Shown piece after piece: positions 50,178 to 59,094 of a stretch of 64,000 nt of DNA; position 1 is the first letter of the stretch, and each line of letters starts with the position of its first letter. This DNA is from Trueperella pecoris. GTDB lineage: Bacteria; Actinomycetota; Actinomycetes; Actinomycetales; Actinomycetaceae. Location of the stretch: contig NZ_CP053291.1 in NCBI RefSeq assembly GCF_014926385.1, positions 1 through 64,000 on the forward strand, given 5' to 3'. Made by a program: the position numbers and the translations under genes. The notes below the pieces were generated by a model, which did no database searches, was not told the DNA's origin, and saw nothing but the letters and a program-made list of their open reading frames with translations.

Positions 50178-50462
50178 CTAGACAAAAACGATGAATAGTG
50201 TTGCGGCGATGAGAAGTAGGGCAGAAAGCCCGGAGAAGATGAATAGCCGTTTTCTATGGGGCGTATTGTGTGCATCTCTTTCTGGATCGTATGCAGCAGA
50301 AATGAGGCCACTGCCCAAGAGGACGCACACAATTAGCCAAGTCTTGCCCTGTAGTGCGGTAGCTAGGCTATCTCCGGCGGCTAATGGTTTAGATACCACG
50401 ATAGCCAGCGAAACTAAGGCAAGTAAAAGGAAGTACGTTGCACGTTTCAATGTGACTGACAT
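50178..50462 (-). CDS. Three-helix membrane protein
   Basis: AAGGA stands nine bases before the start. The 94-aa protein has three membrane helices (about 8-26, 40-58 and 72-93) joined by a polar loop with DPERDAHNTPHRKR. It is 16 bp downstream of the broken secreted-peptide gene. Size and place fit an immunity protein or small transporter subunit, but no family is recognised. Confidence 0.6.
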   Translation of the reverse strand: MSVTLKRATYFLLLALVSLAIVVSKPLAAGDSLATALQGKTWLIVCVLLGSGLISAAYDPERDAHNTPHRKRLFIFSGLSALLLIAATLFIVFV

Positions 50463-50478
50463 GAGTTTCTATCCTTAC

Positions 50479-50914
50479 CTATTTGCATACGCTATTGAAC
50501 GGGATATAGGTGGAGGCAACGCTCCCGACCGCGCCGCATGCGAACCCGCCGACGCCGCCTGTGGCGGCAGAAAATGGGATGCATACCAAACCGTCCCAAC
50601 CAATGCTCCAAATGAGCACGCCTAGCCTCGCTCGCCAACAACCTTGGGCTGTTGATACGCGAGGATAGTTTCGAATAACTCTTCCTCCGCCCTCCGTTGT
50701 CGGTTCCATTACGGTAGCCGATGTTCTGATGGATTCTGGCCATGCTGGTTTACTGCCATCCCCAATCAGTTTTTGGGAATAGAGGGAAGTATCCTGGAAC
50801 AACTCGATGTTCGACTTGCTTCGGTCCCAGTCAGATGACGGGTCTTGGTTAACTCCCAACGTTGGATGTAGTCAAAGAAAGGGCAATTACGGTAGCTAGA
50901 GTGATGATGGACAT
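50479..50914 (-). pseudogene. Frameshifted small secreted (bacteriocin-like) protein
   Basis: AAAGGAG and an ATG at 50914 open a signal-like peptide (MSIITLATVIALSLTTSN) that stops after 21 codons. One base out of frame, an uninterrupted frame from about 50859 runs to 50479. It encodes about 126 residues ending in a Gly/Ala-rich hydrophobic segment with GGVGGFACGAVGS and a last VCK. The joined product would be about 143 aa with four Cys near the end. The C-terminus recalls halocin-C8-like or Gly-zipper bacteriocins; that is inference. A sequencing error is an alternative. Confidence 0.5.
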
Positions 50915-50927
50915 ATGTGACTCCTTT

Positions 50928-51303
50928 AGTAAGTATTCGTGTGTAATAACAGTAATATGCAAGAAGTCTGTGTATGCCGGTGTTACTGTAGTTGGCTTAT
51001 TAGGTAGATTGTGTCGAAAGTCCAGCTGTCCCTACAATCCTTGTGAGCATTGTTCGCCCATTTGGGGTGTCCCGCGTGTTCGTCGTACATCGTTTTGGTG
51101 CGGCAAGTAACGGCCTGGTTGTTCGCCGCACATGTGTCTGGGGTGTCTCGTTGGTGGCGAGATGAGGGGTTTTCTCGTGGGCGAGGTTGTTGCTATTGAG
51201 TGTGCTGGGCTTTGAACTGTGCTGTGACAAGGCAGAGAGTGAGCAGTACGTTCATGAGGATCTCGAGTCGTGTGAAATGGGAGCAATTGAACGAGAGCGG
51301 TAT
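50928..51303. other. Non-coding part of the remnant
   Basis: These 376 bp are less GC-rich than the chromosome. They hold short frames on both strands, none with a ribosome site and plausible protein. Nothing further is recognised. Confidence 0.4.
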
Positions 51304-51385
51304 GGAAGGTCGAGAGTTCCATTCTCTCAGGCGGCTCCAGAGGGAAGTCCCCGCGATCACAACGAAAAGTGGTCGCGGGGATTTC
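51304..51385 (+). repeat. Second tRNA-Thr 3' fragment and terminator copy
   Basis: Bases 51328-51385 are identical to 49959-50016 (58 bp: tRNA end, spacer and terminator). Upstream, 51306-51327 resembles the tRNA variable loop and T-arm, but the stem reads gagag/ctctc instead of gtggg/cccac, with pairing kept. No 5' tRNA half is present, so this is not a functional tRNA. It marks an older attachment event. Confidence 0.8.
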
Positions 51386-51433
51386 GGCTATTGCGGCGCC
51401 GGTATCCGCTGCTCCCGCACCATTAAGCTGATC

Positions 51434-51470
51434 CGCGCTGTAGTAATCTGGCGCAGGTTAATACAGCGCG
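51434..51470. repeat. Dispersed palindromic repeat copy
   Basis: Arms 51434-51449 and 51455-51470 (cgcgctgtaNtaaNct) pair with two mismatches around loop GGCGC. The left flank gcaccattaagctgatc is the reverse of the flank at the 62.4-kb copy (gatcagcttaat). A partial third arm (ttagtgcagcgcg) follows. Confidence 0.8.
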
Positions 51471-51644
51471 AGACACCTTAGTGCAGCGCGGAGCGAGGGC
51501 TGCCAGCGAGGCTCGGCAGCAAGGCTCGGCGGCACGGGGCGTGAGCCTCAGACCAGGCGGCAGGAGTCCGCCAAGTCGGTGGGGTAGCTGGTGTGGCAGC
51601 GACTCGACGCGTAGCGTAGTGGGGTATCGACTCAGTGAGGGAAG

Positions 51645-52400
51645 ATGTACGTCGCTAAACAACATGAAATTGCCCCGCACAAGGCGCTAGAAATCGCCAC
51701 GAGCATTGGCGCTGGTCAGCTGATCACGATTGGGTCGGGCGGACCCAATGCCACGTTTGTGCCATTTAACGTCGTCGGCGAATTAGGCCCAATAGCGGCC
51801 CCCACCGTCAGTCCGGCTGCTTCTACCAACCCTGTCGGCCCGGCGACCCCCACAGGCCCAGCCGACTCGGCCGGCGGCGTCGTGGTTCAGGCTCATCTGA
51901 ATCGTGTCAACCCGCAGTGGCGCGATGAAGGCGAAGCACTGCTGGTCGTCCATGGGCCGAATGCGCGCATATCTGGTCTTGACTTTCCGCCCGAGCAGCC
52001 CACTCAGAAGCTTCCCACCGTGCCGACCTGGAACTACGTCACGGTCCATCTGCGCGGCACGCTCACATTCCACGACGACGCCGATTGGAAGCTACGCCAC
52101 CTCGAACGCCTCGTTGACCAACACGAGGAAGAGTGGCGGATGGGGACGCATTCGCGCATGGAGTTGATTGAGGCGGCGTTTGCCGCGATGGTCGGGGTTG
52201 AGATTAAGGTGCGAGACGTCGTCGGGAAGGCCAAGCTGGGGCAGAACATGTCCTCGGCCAACATCGCGTACACGGCTGACAGATTGCGTGCGCGTGATGG
52301 GTCGGCGGCGCGTGTGGCCGACCTGATGGACGAGGTGGCCGTTCCGTGGGCGCGAAGTCGCGAAGCGCGTATGGAACGTGCGGAGCGTGGCTCGCTATAG
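51645..52400 (+). CDS. PaiB-like FMN-binding regulator
   Basis: The 251-aa protein opens MYVAKQHEIAP and has ATFVPFNVVGE-like, VHGPNARIS, VPTWNYVTVHLRGTL and WKLRHLERLVDQHE segments, all typical of the PaiB family with a split-barrel flavin fold. A Pro/Thr/Ala-rich insertion of about 30 residues follows the first strand pair. Family members act as negative regulators of protease and sporulation genes in Bacillus; the role here is unknown. Confidence 0.85.
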   Translation: MYVAKQHEIAPHKALEIATSIGAGQLITIGSGGPNATFVPFNVVGELGPIAAPTVSPAASTNPVGPATPTGPADSAGGVVVQAHLNRVNPQWRDEGEALLVVHGPNARISGLDFPPEQPTQKLPTVPTWNYVTVHLRGTLTFHDDADWKLRHLERLVDQHEEEWRMGTHSRMELIEAAFAAMVGVEIKVRDVVGKAKLGQNMSSANIAYTADRLRARDGSAARVADLMDEVAVPWARSREARMERAERGSL

Positions 52401-52409
52401 CATGGAGGC

Positions 52410-52781
52410 ATGACTGCTTCTCATGACCCTCGCAAGTACTCCGTCGACTACGACTGGCTCTGGACCCGGCCCCCTCACAACGACGGCACGCCGGCCACCG
52501 TGCGTTTGACGCTGACGGATGGCCGTGGATCACGTGCGCACGACGCCGTCGACGCATGGCTTGCGAGCCTGGGCCCTGCCGAGGACGGGATGTACGGGCA
52601 GGCCGGATGGGTCGTGGTTGAGAAGGAGAGAAGGCGGCGGAGCGTCGTCCTCGAGATTACCTCTGGTGGTGAGGACGTTGCTGACGGAATTGATGACGGC
52701 ACCGATGCTGCCTACCGCGCGGTTATTGAGGGCACCGATCTTGAGGTGACGTGGGAGCAACTCCCTCGGGAAGGTTGCTAG
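52410..52781 (+). CDS. Hypothetical protein (123 aa)
   Basis: The ATG follows tggaggc and lies nine bases after the PaiB stop. The protein has no signal or membrane segment. It has a Trp-rich start (SVDYDWLWTRPPHND), a strand region with GWVVVEKERRRRSVVLEITSGG, and an acidic end. No family is recognised; coding is supported by the strong site and operon-like spacing. Confidence 0.6.
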   Translation: MTASHDPRKYSVDYDWLWTRPPHNDGTPATVRLTLTDGRGSRAHDAVDAWLASLGPAEDGMYGQAGWVVVEKERRRRSVVLEITSGGEDVADGIDDGTDAAYRAVIEGTDLEVTWEQLPREGC

Positions 52782-52910
52782 TCGGAGAAGCGTCTCAGAT
52801 ATGTGCGAAAGGCGTGAAGCCGACGGTTGGGGCGTAATTGCCGATGGGTGGATGAAGTGCACCTATTTGTGAAGCGAGGCATAATGCTCGGGGTGTATAG
52901 GTGACACTTA

Positions 52911-52938
52911 AAGTACCTGTTATCTTTATACGGTACTT
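52911..52938. promoter_or_regulatory. Inverted repeat upstream of the pilus operon
   Basis: Arms aagtacc (52911-52917) and ggtactt (52932-52938) enclose an AT-rich 14-nt stretch with tttata. It lies about 80 bp before the adhesin start and could be an operator or part of the promoter. A regulator is not known. Confidence 0.4.
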
Positions 52939-53017
52939 GCATTTTCCCGGTTATCACGGGCTGCCAAATTTGTTGGGACGGTGCCACGCACGCCGTCTCA
53001 TGCTTAAGGAGAATTAC

Positions 53018-56000
53018 GTGCGACCTGTACGCGCATTATCAGCACGCCGTGCCATTCAGGCTATTTTTGGGCTGACGTTATCTATTGCGCTCATCGTCGG
53101 TTTTATGTCGGGAGTGCATACAGCGTCCGCTACGGGTGCGGGAGTGAACGCCGCGTTCAGCCCGGCGACCCGTATTAGCGACTCTGCCAATGAGCGCATT
53201 TCCGTCAGTGTTGAGGCTAGTTCGTCTAGTGTTCCCTCCGGCGGAGGCGAAATTACATACACGTATAAGATTACTAATTCGAGGGAAGAAGCTTCGCAAG
53301 AAGACCGCGGCCGTCTGGGGTTGGCAGCAGATGGTATGTATTTCCGGCTTACGCAATCGGATGTATGTAACAGCATTGACTGGGATCTTAAGCGTGGATT
53401 CGTTCAAGCGGATAGTGGCGAATGGTTGCTTCCAAGAGGTGCTACAGTCACTGGAACGTGCAAAACAACGATCACTCAGAATACAACGAACACTTTCATG
53501 GTGGAGCTTTACGATTATTACCATAATATCTCCAAGGCGACGGCATCCACAGCGGTTCAGGTGAAATATTCAGGAGATGCGGTGGGACTATCGTGCGATG
53601 GCTTGTGGTTCTCCTCTGGATCGCCAGAACAAAAGATGCAGTCATATGGAGTGTTGGGGACGATTAACTCATCGGGGTATTCGGTAGAGCCAAAGTTGAA
53701 CTTTGAGAATATAAAAGCCACTACTAAATTTTCTGGTGGACAGTCAGTTTCTATGAATGGTTCTGCGGCCCTGGCTGTTGATCCGAAAAGTCCGGAGAAC
53801 GTCTACTATGTGCCACGGTTGAGGAAAGCTGAAAACGAGCGTAAGCTTGGAGAACCCGAATATGCTCCCGGTGGTTTGTGGGTTTATAACGCCGAAACTG
53901 GCGCTAATACGCAGCTGACAACATGGGATGGAACTCCGGGTACTGCTCGCTTGGGAGTCTCGCCGGAGGGTGTTCTTTGGTCGGCCGCATCCAATGGTCA
54001 CTTACATCGATATGACTCCCAGAAGAAGACATGGACAGACCGGGGGAAGGTTACCCTCGGTAAGATTGGTGGCACCGGCGAAACTGCTGTCGAGTATACT
54101 TTTGAACCTGGGCGCAATAATTCCCTTGATTCTGGGGACCTTGCCTTTGATGGTTTGGGAAACATGTGGATCATCGGATCGGATGCAAAGACTCAGAAAG
54201 CCTTCCTCTACACAATCCCGCGTACAGAGCTAGAACAAAAAGAAAAGCCTATTTCCGCCACTATGGTCGGCAGCATGGGTCAAGGACGATTTAATGGAAT
54301 CGCCTTCGGGTCGGATGGTCAACTGTATGGTACAACTCGTGACGAGGGTGTAAATAAAGGTGGCCTGCACCTTATCGATAAGAAAACAGGAAAAGCTACA
54401 CGTTTAGCAAACTTGCCTTATTCGACGGAAGACCTGGGTTCCTGTTCGTTACCTAAGCCGGAGCTGCGTATTGAGAAGACGGCCAAGCCGAGCAAGGCCG
54501 TCGTCGACGGCGGTGAGATTGAATATACGGTGACGATTAAGAACACGGGCAACCTCGAGGCCACGGGTGTGAACTTCAAGGACGAGCTCGCCACGCACAA
54601 GATGACCATGATCTCCGGATCGGCCACGCTTAACGGCCAGAAGTGGGACGCCAACTTCACGACGGGGTGGGCCCTGGTCAAGTCGCCGAGCGCCGCCTTC
54701 CCTGGCACGGTCGCCGCTGGCGAAACCGCCACGATCACGTTCAAGGTCCGCAACAACCTTGGCCAAACCGAGGTGTGTAATTCGGCGGTCGTGGATTTCA
54801 CTGGTAACCCGGCGCGAAACGGCATCCTCACCGACGACCCGAGCACGCCCAAGCCTAACGATCCGACGTGTACGCCCGTCTACACCCCGGCCATCGGCCT
54901 CGACAAGAAGGGCGCGGACTTCACGCAGGGTGAGAGCGGGACGTTCAAACCCAAGACGACGGTCTCGCAAGGCGATGACCAGGTGCAATACCTGTACTAC
55001 GTGAACGTCAACCCCAACCAGCCGAAGGGCATGGCCGAGAAGCGCGACGAGAATGGTTTCCTTGTCGAGGGCCTAGTCAAGCAACCCGAGGCGAAGGTAG
55101 GTACCGAAGACCTGACGAACATTCAGGTCACGGACGATCAGTGCCGCGATCTTAAACCCATCTACCAAGAGGGTACGGACAAGAACATCGGCGACCGCAA
55201 CTCGGACGGCATCTTGCAAAGCAACGAGACGTGGCAATACGGATGCCGGCAGACTTTGCCGCTCGACGAGGTCACGACGAACAAAGCTAAAGTGACCGCC
55301 ACTTCCGTGCAGTCCAAGACTCCGCTAGAAGATACGGATACGTGGACGGTCGAGCCAACCGGTTTCAAGATTGAGAAGACCGCGAAGGTCACGGGTGCTG
55401 ACGGCGTCGTGACCTGGGCACCAACCGGCTCTCCAGTTGAGCTGAAGAAAGCGGAGGACGGAAAGCTACGCGGGACGGCCACCTACCGCGTGAAGGTGAC
55501 CAACGTCGGCCAGATCGAGATGTTCGCGCCCGCAATCACCGATAATTTCCCGACGCCGAAGGGCTTCGTCCTTGAGGGGCTCAGCTGGGCGGAGGTCGAC
55601 GAGGCGGGCCACGCCGGCAAGCCGAACCCACTCGGTAAGGACAAGGAGCTGCCGAAGGTCCGCATTCCCAAGGATGCGTCGAAGACCTATGAGATCACCG
55701 CACAGGTCAGCGTCGAGGACGCCACGCAGGTCGACTGGGAGAAGGCCAGGCAGTGCAAGACCGACAAGGGCGGCGAGCCCGAGTTCGGCCTGTTCAACCG
55801 CGTGACCATGCCTCGCGACGCGGACGGTGAAGAGAACAACGACGCCTGCGTCCCCGTCACCTCGCCGCTCCTGACCGTGAGCGTGACCAAGCTCGGCGAC
55901 AACTGCGACACCGACCAGCGCTCCTGCGAACTGCCCGGCGCGTCCTTCTCCCTCTACGACGCCGACCCGACTTCGGCTGACGCGAAACCGCTGGCTGACG

Positions 56001-56365
56001 CCATCACCGTAGGGGAGAACGCGGCACGCTTCACCTCGAAGGGACTCATCGCGGGAACGTACTGGCTCGTCGAGACCGCCGCCCCGAACGGCCACGTGCT
56101 CATGGCGGAGCCAGTGAAATTCGAGCTCGGCTTCGACGGGATCAAGCTGATCACGACGGCGAATGCGAGCGTCGCGCCCGACAACGCGTTCCACCTCCGC
56201 ATCACCGACCCGACTGCCGGCGAACTACCAAAAGCAGGCAGCAACGGCCCAACGGCCTTCATCCTCGCGGGCATCATGCTCGTGGCGATCGGCTCCCTGG
56301 GCTACCTCACGACCACCGGCTGTGGGCCCGCCTGGGTTCGAAACCGGAAACATTCGCGGTCGTGA
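53018..56365 (+). CDS. Pilus tip adhesin with DUF11/SpaA-type domains and LPKAG sorting motif
   Basis: The GTG at 53018 has AAGGAG at 53006-53011 and gives 1115 aa; longer in-frame starts have no site. A signal peptide (IFGLTLSIALIVGFMSG) leads into an N-terminal domain of about 450 residues with repeated blade-like strands (GLGNMWIIGSDAKT). Then come DUF11-type isopeptide repeats (LRIEKTAKPSKAV, FKIEKTAKVTGAD) and a prealbumin-like domain with GASFSLYDAD and LVETAAPNGHVL. The sorting signal is LPKAG, then a hydrophobic helix and a basic tail. It is first in the operon, as tip adhesins are. Confidence 0.88.
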   Translation: MRPVRALSARRAIQAIFGLTLSIALIVGFMSGVHTASATGAGVNAAFSPATRISDSANERISVSVEASSSSVPSGGGEITYTYKITNSREEASQEDRGRLGLAADGMYFRLTQSDVCNSIDWDLKRGFVQADSGEWLLPRGATVTGTCKTTITQNTTNTFMVELYDYYHNISKATASTAVQVKYSGDAVGLSCDGLWFSSGSPEQKMQSYGVLGTINSSGYSVEPKLNFENIKATTKFSGGQSVSMNGSAALAVDPKSPENVYYVPRLRKAENERKLGEPEYAPGGLWVYNAETGANTQLTTWDGTPGTARLGVSPEGVLWSAASNGHLHRYDSQKKTWTDRGKVTLGKIGGTGETAVEYTFEPGRNNSLDSGDLAFDGLGNMWIIGSDAKTQKAFLYTIPRTELEQKEKPISATMVGSMGQGRFNGIAFGSDGQLYGTTRDEGVNKGGLHLIDKKTGKATRLANLPYSTEDLGSCSLPKPELRIEKTAKPSKAVVDGGEIEYTVTIKNTGNLEATGVNFKDELATHKMTMISGSATLNGQKWDANFTTGWALVKSPSAAFPGTVAAGETATITFKVRNNLGQTEVCNSAVVDFTGNPARNGILTDDPSTPKPNDPTCTPVYTPAIGLDKKGADFTQGESGTFKPKTTVSQGDDQVQYLYYVNVNPNQPKGMAEKRDENGFLVEGLVKQPEAKVGTEDLTNIQVTDDQCRDLKPIYQEGTDKNIGDRNSDGILQSNETWQYGCRQTLPLDEVTTNKAKVTATSVQSKTPLEDTDTWTVEPTGFKIEKTAKVTGADGVVTWAPTGSPVELKKAEDGKLRGTATYRVKVTNVGQIEMFAPAITDNFPTPKGFVLEGLSWAEVDEAGHAGKPNPLGKDKELPKVRIPKDASKTYEITAQVSVEDATQVDWEKARQCKTDKGGEPEFGLFNRVTMPRDADGEENNDACVPVTSPLLTVSVTKLGDNCDTDQRSCELPGASFSLYDADPTSADAKPLADAITVGENAARFTSKGLIAGTYWLVETAAPNGHVLMAEPVKFELGFDGIKLITTANASVAPDNAFHLRITDPTAGELPKAGSNGPTAFILAGIMLVAIGSLGYLTTTGCGPAWVRNRKHSRS

Positions 56366-56406
56366 AACTGAATTATCAAATAATTAGCGCAGAGCTAGGA
56401 GAAAGA

Positions 56407-58155
56407 ATGAAGAGGAACAAGTTACGTGCGGGGGCTGCCATCGCGGCCATTGCACTGCTTGGCTCAATGGGCATGGGCGGGGTCGCGTTTGCTGACACCG
56501 CTAAGGCCCCGCAGAGCGCGGTTGCCGGCCAGGACCAGTCCGCGGCCAACCCCGCCCTTATCAACAAGAACGCAACCACGCAGCTGTCTATCCACAAGTA
56601 CCTCGGCACGCCGGTGGAACAACAGAAGAATGATGGCACGCGCCAGGAGATCAAGGATCGCACGCCGCTGCAGAACGTTAAGTTCGACCTGTACAAGGTT
56701 AATGGCGTTGACCTGACCACGAACAAGGGGTGGGAAGCCGCTAAGGCGCTTTACGAGCGCAAGGTGAGCGTTGCTGAGCTGAAGACGGGCCTCCAGATTG
56801 AGGGTACCAAGTTCACCTTCGCGAAGCAGGGCTCCGGGACGACGAATGCAGAGGGTTACGCTACTATCCAGGCCAAGGTTGGCCTCTACCTCGTCGTCGA
56901 GGACCTCGCGGGATCGGAGGGCATCACGGACGGAACCAAGAATTACACCGCGGCACAAATCACCGGCATCCACCCGTTCCTCGTGACGCTGCCGATGACT
57001 AACCCCGACAAGCGCGACTCCTGGATGTACGACGTCCACGTCTACCCCAAGAACCAGGCCGCCGAGATGACCAAGGAAGTCCTCGATGGTAACCAGGGCA
57101 AGGAGAACGAGGACGGCTACAAGATCGGTGAGCACATCACCTACCGCCTCGAGTCCACGATTAATGCCGTCGATTCTAACCAGGACGGCGAGGTCGACGG
57201 CAACGACCTCGGCTACTACTACGTGAAGGATCAACTTTCCGAGTACGTCGAGTACGTCAGCTCGACGCTCACGGTTGTGCCACTTCATGGTGAACCCGAA
57301 AAGCTTACTGTGGATAAAGATTACAAATTCACACAGAGTGAAAAGAAGCTGCTCGGTTTCTCTCTTACTCAAGACGGCTTAGGGAAGTTAGCGAAGGCTC
57401 CGGATGGCAAGCTTCGCACCGAGATCGTGACGAAGGTTGCTTCCATGCCGCAGGATGGCCAGGTCAAGAACAAGGCCTCGTTCTACCCCAACAACTACCC
57501 GTGGACCAGCAGGGGCCTCACCCCGCCGGAGCCTGGTGATACCCCGCCGAATACGCCTCCGAACACGCCTCCGGACGTCCCCTCGAACGAGGTCATCTCC
57601 AAGTACGGCGACATTCTCATCAAGAAGGTCAACGCTAGTGATGAGCCGCTCAAGGGAGCCGAGTTCGGAGTCTACCGTGCGACCTTCGACAAGGCCGCTG
57701 GCGAGTACAACTGTAAGGGCGTTGAGTACAAGAACGATCCCATTGCCCGCACTGAAAAGCCTTCGGACGGCGACGGCGCTGCAGTCATCAGGGGCCTCCA
57801 GCTTTCCAATTGGCGCAACCAGTCCGCCAAGAACGAGGGCGAGATCAAGAATCAGAAGGACTTCTACTCCTACTGCCTCGTTGAGACCAAGTCCCCGGAC
57901 GGCTACCAGCTCCTCGCCGAGCCGATCGAATTCGATCTGACCAAGGAAGGCACCATCGCCGACCTGACGAAGTTCGCTCAGACCGATCCGGAGGCCGGCC
58001 AGGGCCTGAAGGTCATCAACCAGCCCGACAACCTCAAGAACAAGCTCCCGCTCACCGGTGGCCAGGGCATCGCCCTCATCTCCGGCCTCGGCGTCGTGCT
58101 CGTTGGAGGTGGAGTTGGCTACTATGTCTACTCCAACCGTCGCAAGAATGCGTAG
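56407..58155 (+). CDS. Major pilin (fimbrial isopeptide backbone), LPLTG
   Basis: AGGAG at 56397-56401 supports the start at 56407 (582 aa). It has a signal peptide to about residue 30 (GGVAFADT). The pilin motif WMYDVHVYPKNQ carries the Lys that is cross-linked by sortase C. A Pro/Thr/Asn-rich linker (PPNTPPNTPP) follows, then a B-type domain with the E-box LVETKSPDGYQLL, and the LPLTGGQG sorting signal with helix and NRRKNA tail. It forms the covalent shaft of a SpaA/FimA-type pilus. Confidence 0.94.
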   Translation: MKRNKLRAGAAIAAIALLGSMGMGGVAFADTAKAPQSAVAGQDQSAANPALINKNATTQLSIHKYLGTPVEQQKNDGTRQEIKDRTPLQNVKFDLYKVNGVDLTTNKGWEAAKALYERKVSVAELKTGLQIEGTKFTFAKQGSGTTNAEGYATIQAKVGLYLVVEDLAGSEGITDGTKNYTAAQITGIHPFLVTLPMTNPDKRDSWMYDVHVYPKNQAAEMTKEVLDGNQGKENEDGYKIGEHITYRLESTINAVDSNQDGEVDGNDLGYYYVKDQLSEYVEYVSSTLTVVPLHGEPEKLTVDKDYKFTQSEKKLLGFSLTQDGLGKLAKAPDGKLRTEIVTKVASMPQDGQVKNKASFYPNNYPWTSRGLTPPEPGDTPPNTPPNTPPDVPSNEVISKYGDILIKKVNASDEPLKGAEFGVYRATFDKAAGEYNCKGVEYKNDPIARTEKPSDGDGAAVIRGLQLSNWRNQSAKNEGEIKNQKDFYSYCLVETKSPDGYQLLAEPIEFDLTKEGTIADLTKFAQTDPEAGQGLKVINQPDNLKNKLPLTGGQGIALISGLGVVLVGGGVGYYVYSNRRKNA

Positions 58156-58171
58156 CATGAACTGACTCAAC

Positions 58172-58200
58172 GGCGGGGCGGGAATTCTTCCCGCCCCGCC
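58172..58200 (+). terminator. GC-rich hairpin after the major pilin gene
   Basis: A perfect 11-bp stem (58172-58182 with 58190-58200) closes loop aattctt. No T-tract follows and the sortase genes lie directly downstream, so partial termination or message protection is more likely than full stop. Confidence 0.6.
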
Positions 58201-58236
58201 ACACATCCCCCACAACACCATCACGGAGGTTGCGCC

Positions 58237-59094
58237 ATGAAAGCACGATCGCTCGTCGTCGTCCTCACCATGCTCGTCGCCGCCGCAATAGTGTCCGTGG
58301 CACCACTCATCGAACACCTAAGCAACGACGCGGCCACCCTCAACGTCGCCAACACATACCTGCGTGAACACGCCACCACCGACCCGCACGACGCCGAAGC
58401 CCTCACCGCAGCCGCCGCCTACAATGCCGAACTCTCACCCCGCCTCCTCGACGACCCCTGGGCAGACTCCGCCGCCCACTCCGGCGACGCCTACAACCAC
58501 TACCTCTCCCTCCTCGCCGACACCCACGTCATGGCAACTCTCACCATCCCCGCCATCGACGCCCGCCTCCCCATCGTTCACGGAACCTCCGAAGAAGCGC
58601 TCTTCACCGGCGTCGGACACTTTTACGGCTCACACCTGCCCATCGGCGGCGCAGGCACCCACGCCGTCCTCGCCGGCCACCACACCTGGCCCGGCCACAC
58701 CTACTTTTCCAACCTCGAAAACCTTAAAATCGGCGACACCTTCACCATCGACGTCTATGGAAAAACCCTCACCTACGGCGTCGTCGAAACCAACCTCGTC
58801 CGACCCGACGACCTCGCAAAGATCCATCCACAACCAAACCGCGACCTCGTCACGCTCGTCACTTGCATCACCCCCGAAGGCGGAAAACTCAACGAATTCC
58901 GCCTCCTCGTCACCGCAGAACGAACCATGGAATCACCCGCCGACGCCGCACCCGCACCCGCCGCTGACATCCCCACCGTCCAGATCCAAACCTGGATGTA
59001 CCCACGTATCATCACCGCCGGCGTCGCCCTCGCACTAGCGCTCATCTTCACCGGACTATGGCTACACAACCGCAAAGGAAAAAATCATGAGTGA
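58237..59094 (+). CDS. srtC: Class C sortase (first)
   Basis: The 285-aa protein has an N-terminal and a C-terminal membrane helix. The lid motif is DDPWADS, the catalytic His148 lies in LAGHHTW, Cys210 in TLVTC and an Arg in NEFRLL. These are the features of pilin-polymerising class C sortases. It overlaps the second sortase by 8 bp. One of the two probably builds the shaft; sequence alone does not say which. Confidence 0.93.
   Translation: MKARSLVVVLTMLVAAAIVSVAPLIEHLSNDAATLNVANTYLREHATTDPHDAEALTAAAAYNAELSPRLLDDPWADSAAHSGDAYNHYLSLLADTHVMATLTIPAIDARLPIVHGTSEEALFTGVGHFYGSHLPIGGAGTHAVLAGHHTWPGHTYFSNLENLKIGDTFTIDVYGKTLTYGVVETNLVRPDDLAKIHPQPNRDLVTLVTCITPEGGKLNEFRLLVTAERTMESPADAAPAPAADIPTVQIQTWMYPRIITAGVALALALIFTGLWLHNRKGKNHE

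Noticed and set aside
50862-51110. Plus-strand 82-codon frame in the remnant
   Set aside because: It is the antisense of the signal-like start of the broken secreted gene, has no ribosome site, and its later part is not protein-like.
51304-51340. A second tRNA gene
   Set aside because: Only a T-arm and 3' acceptor strand are present; no 5' acceptor, D-arm or anticodon arm lies upstream.
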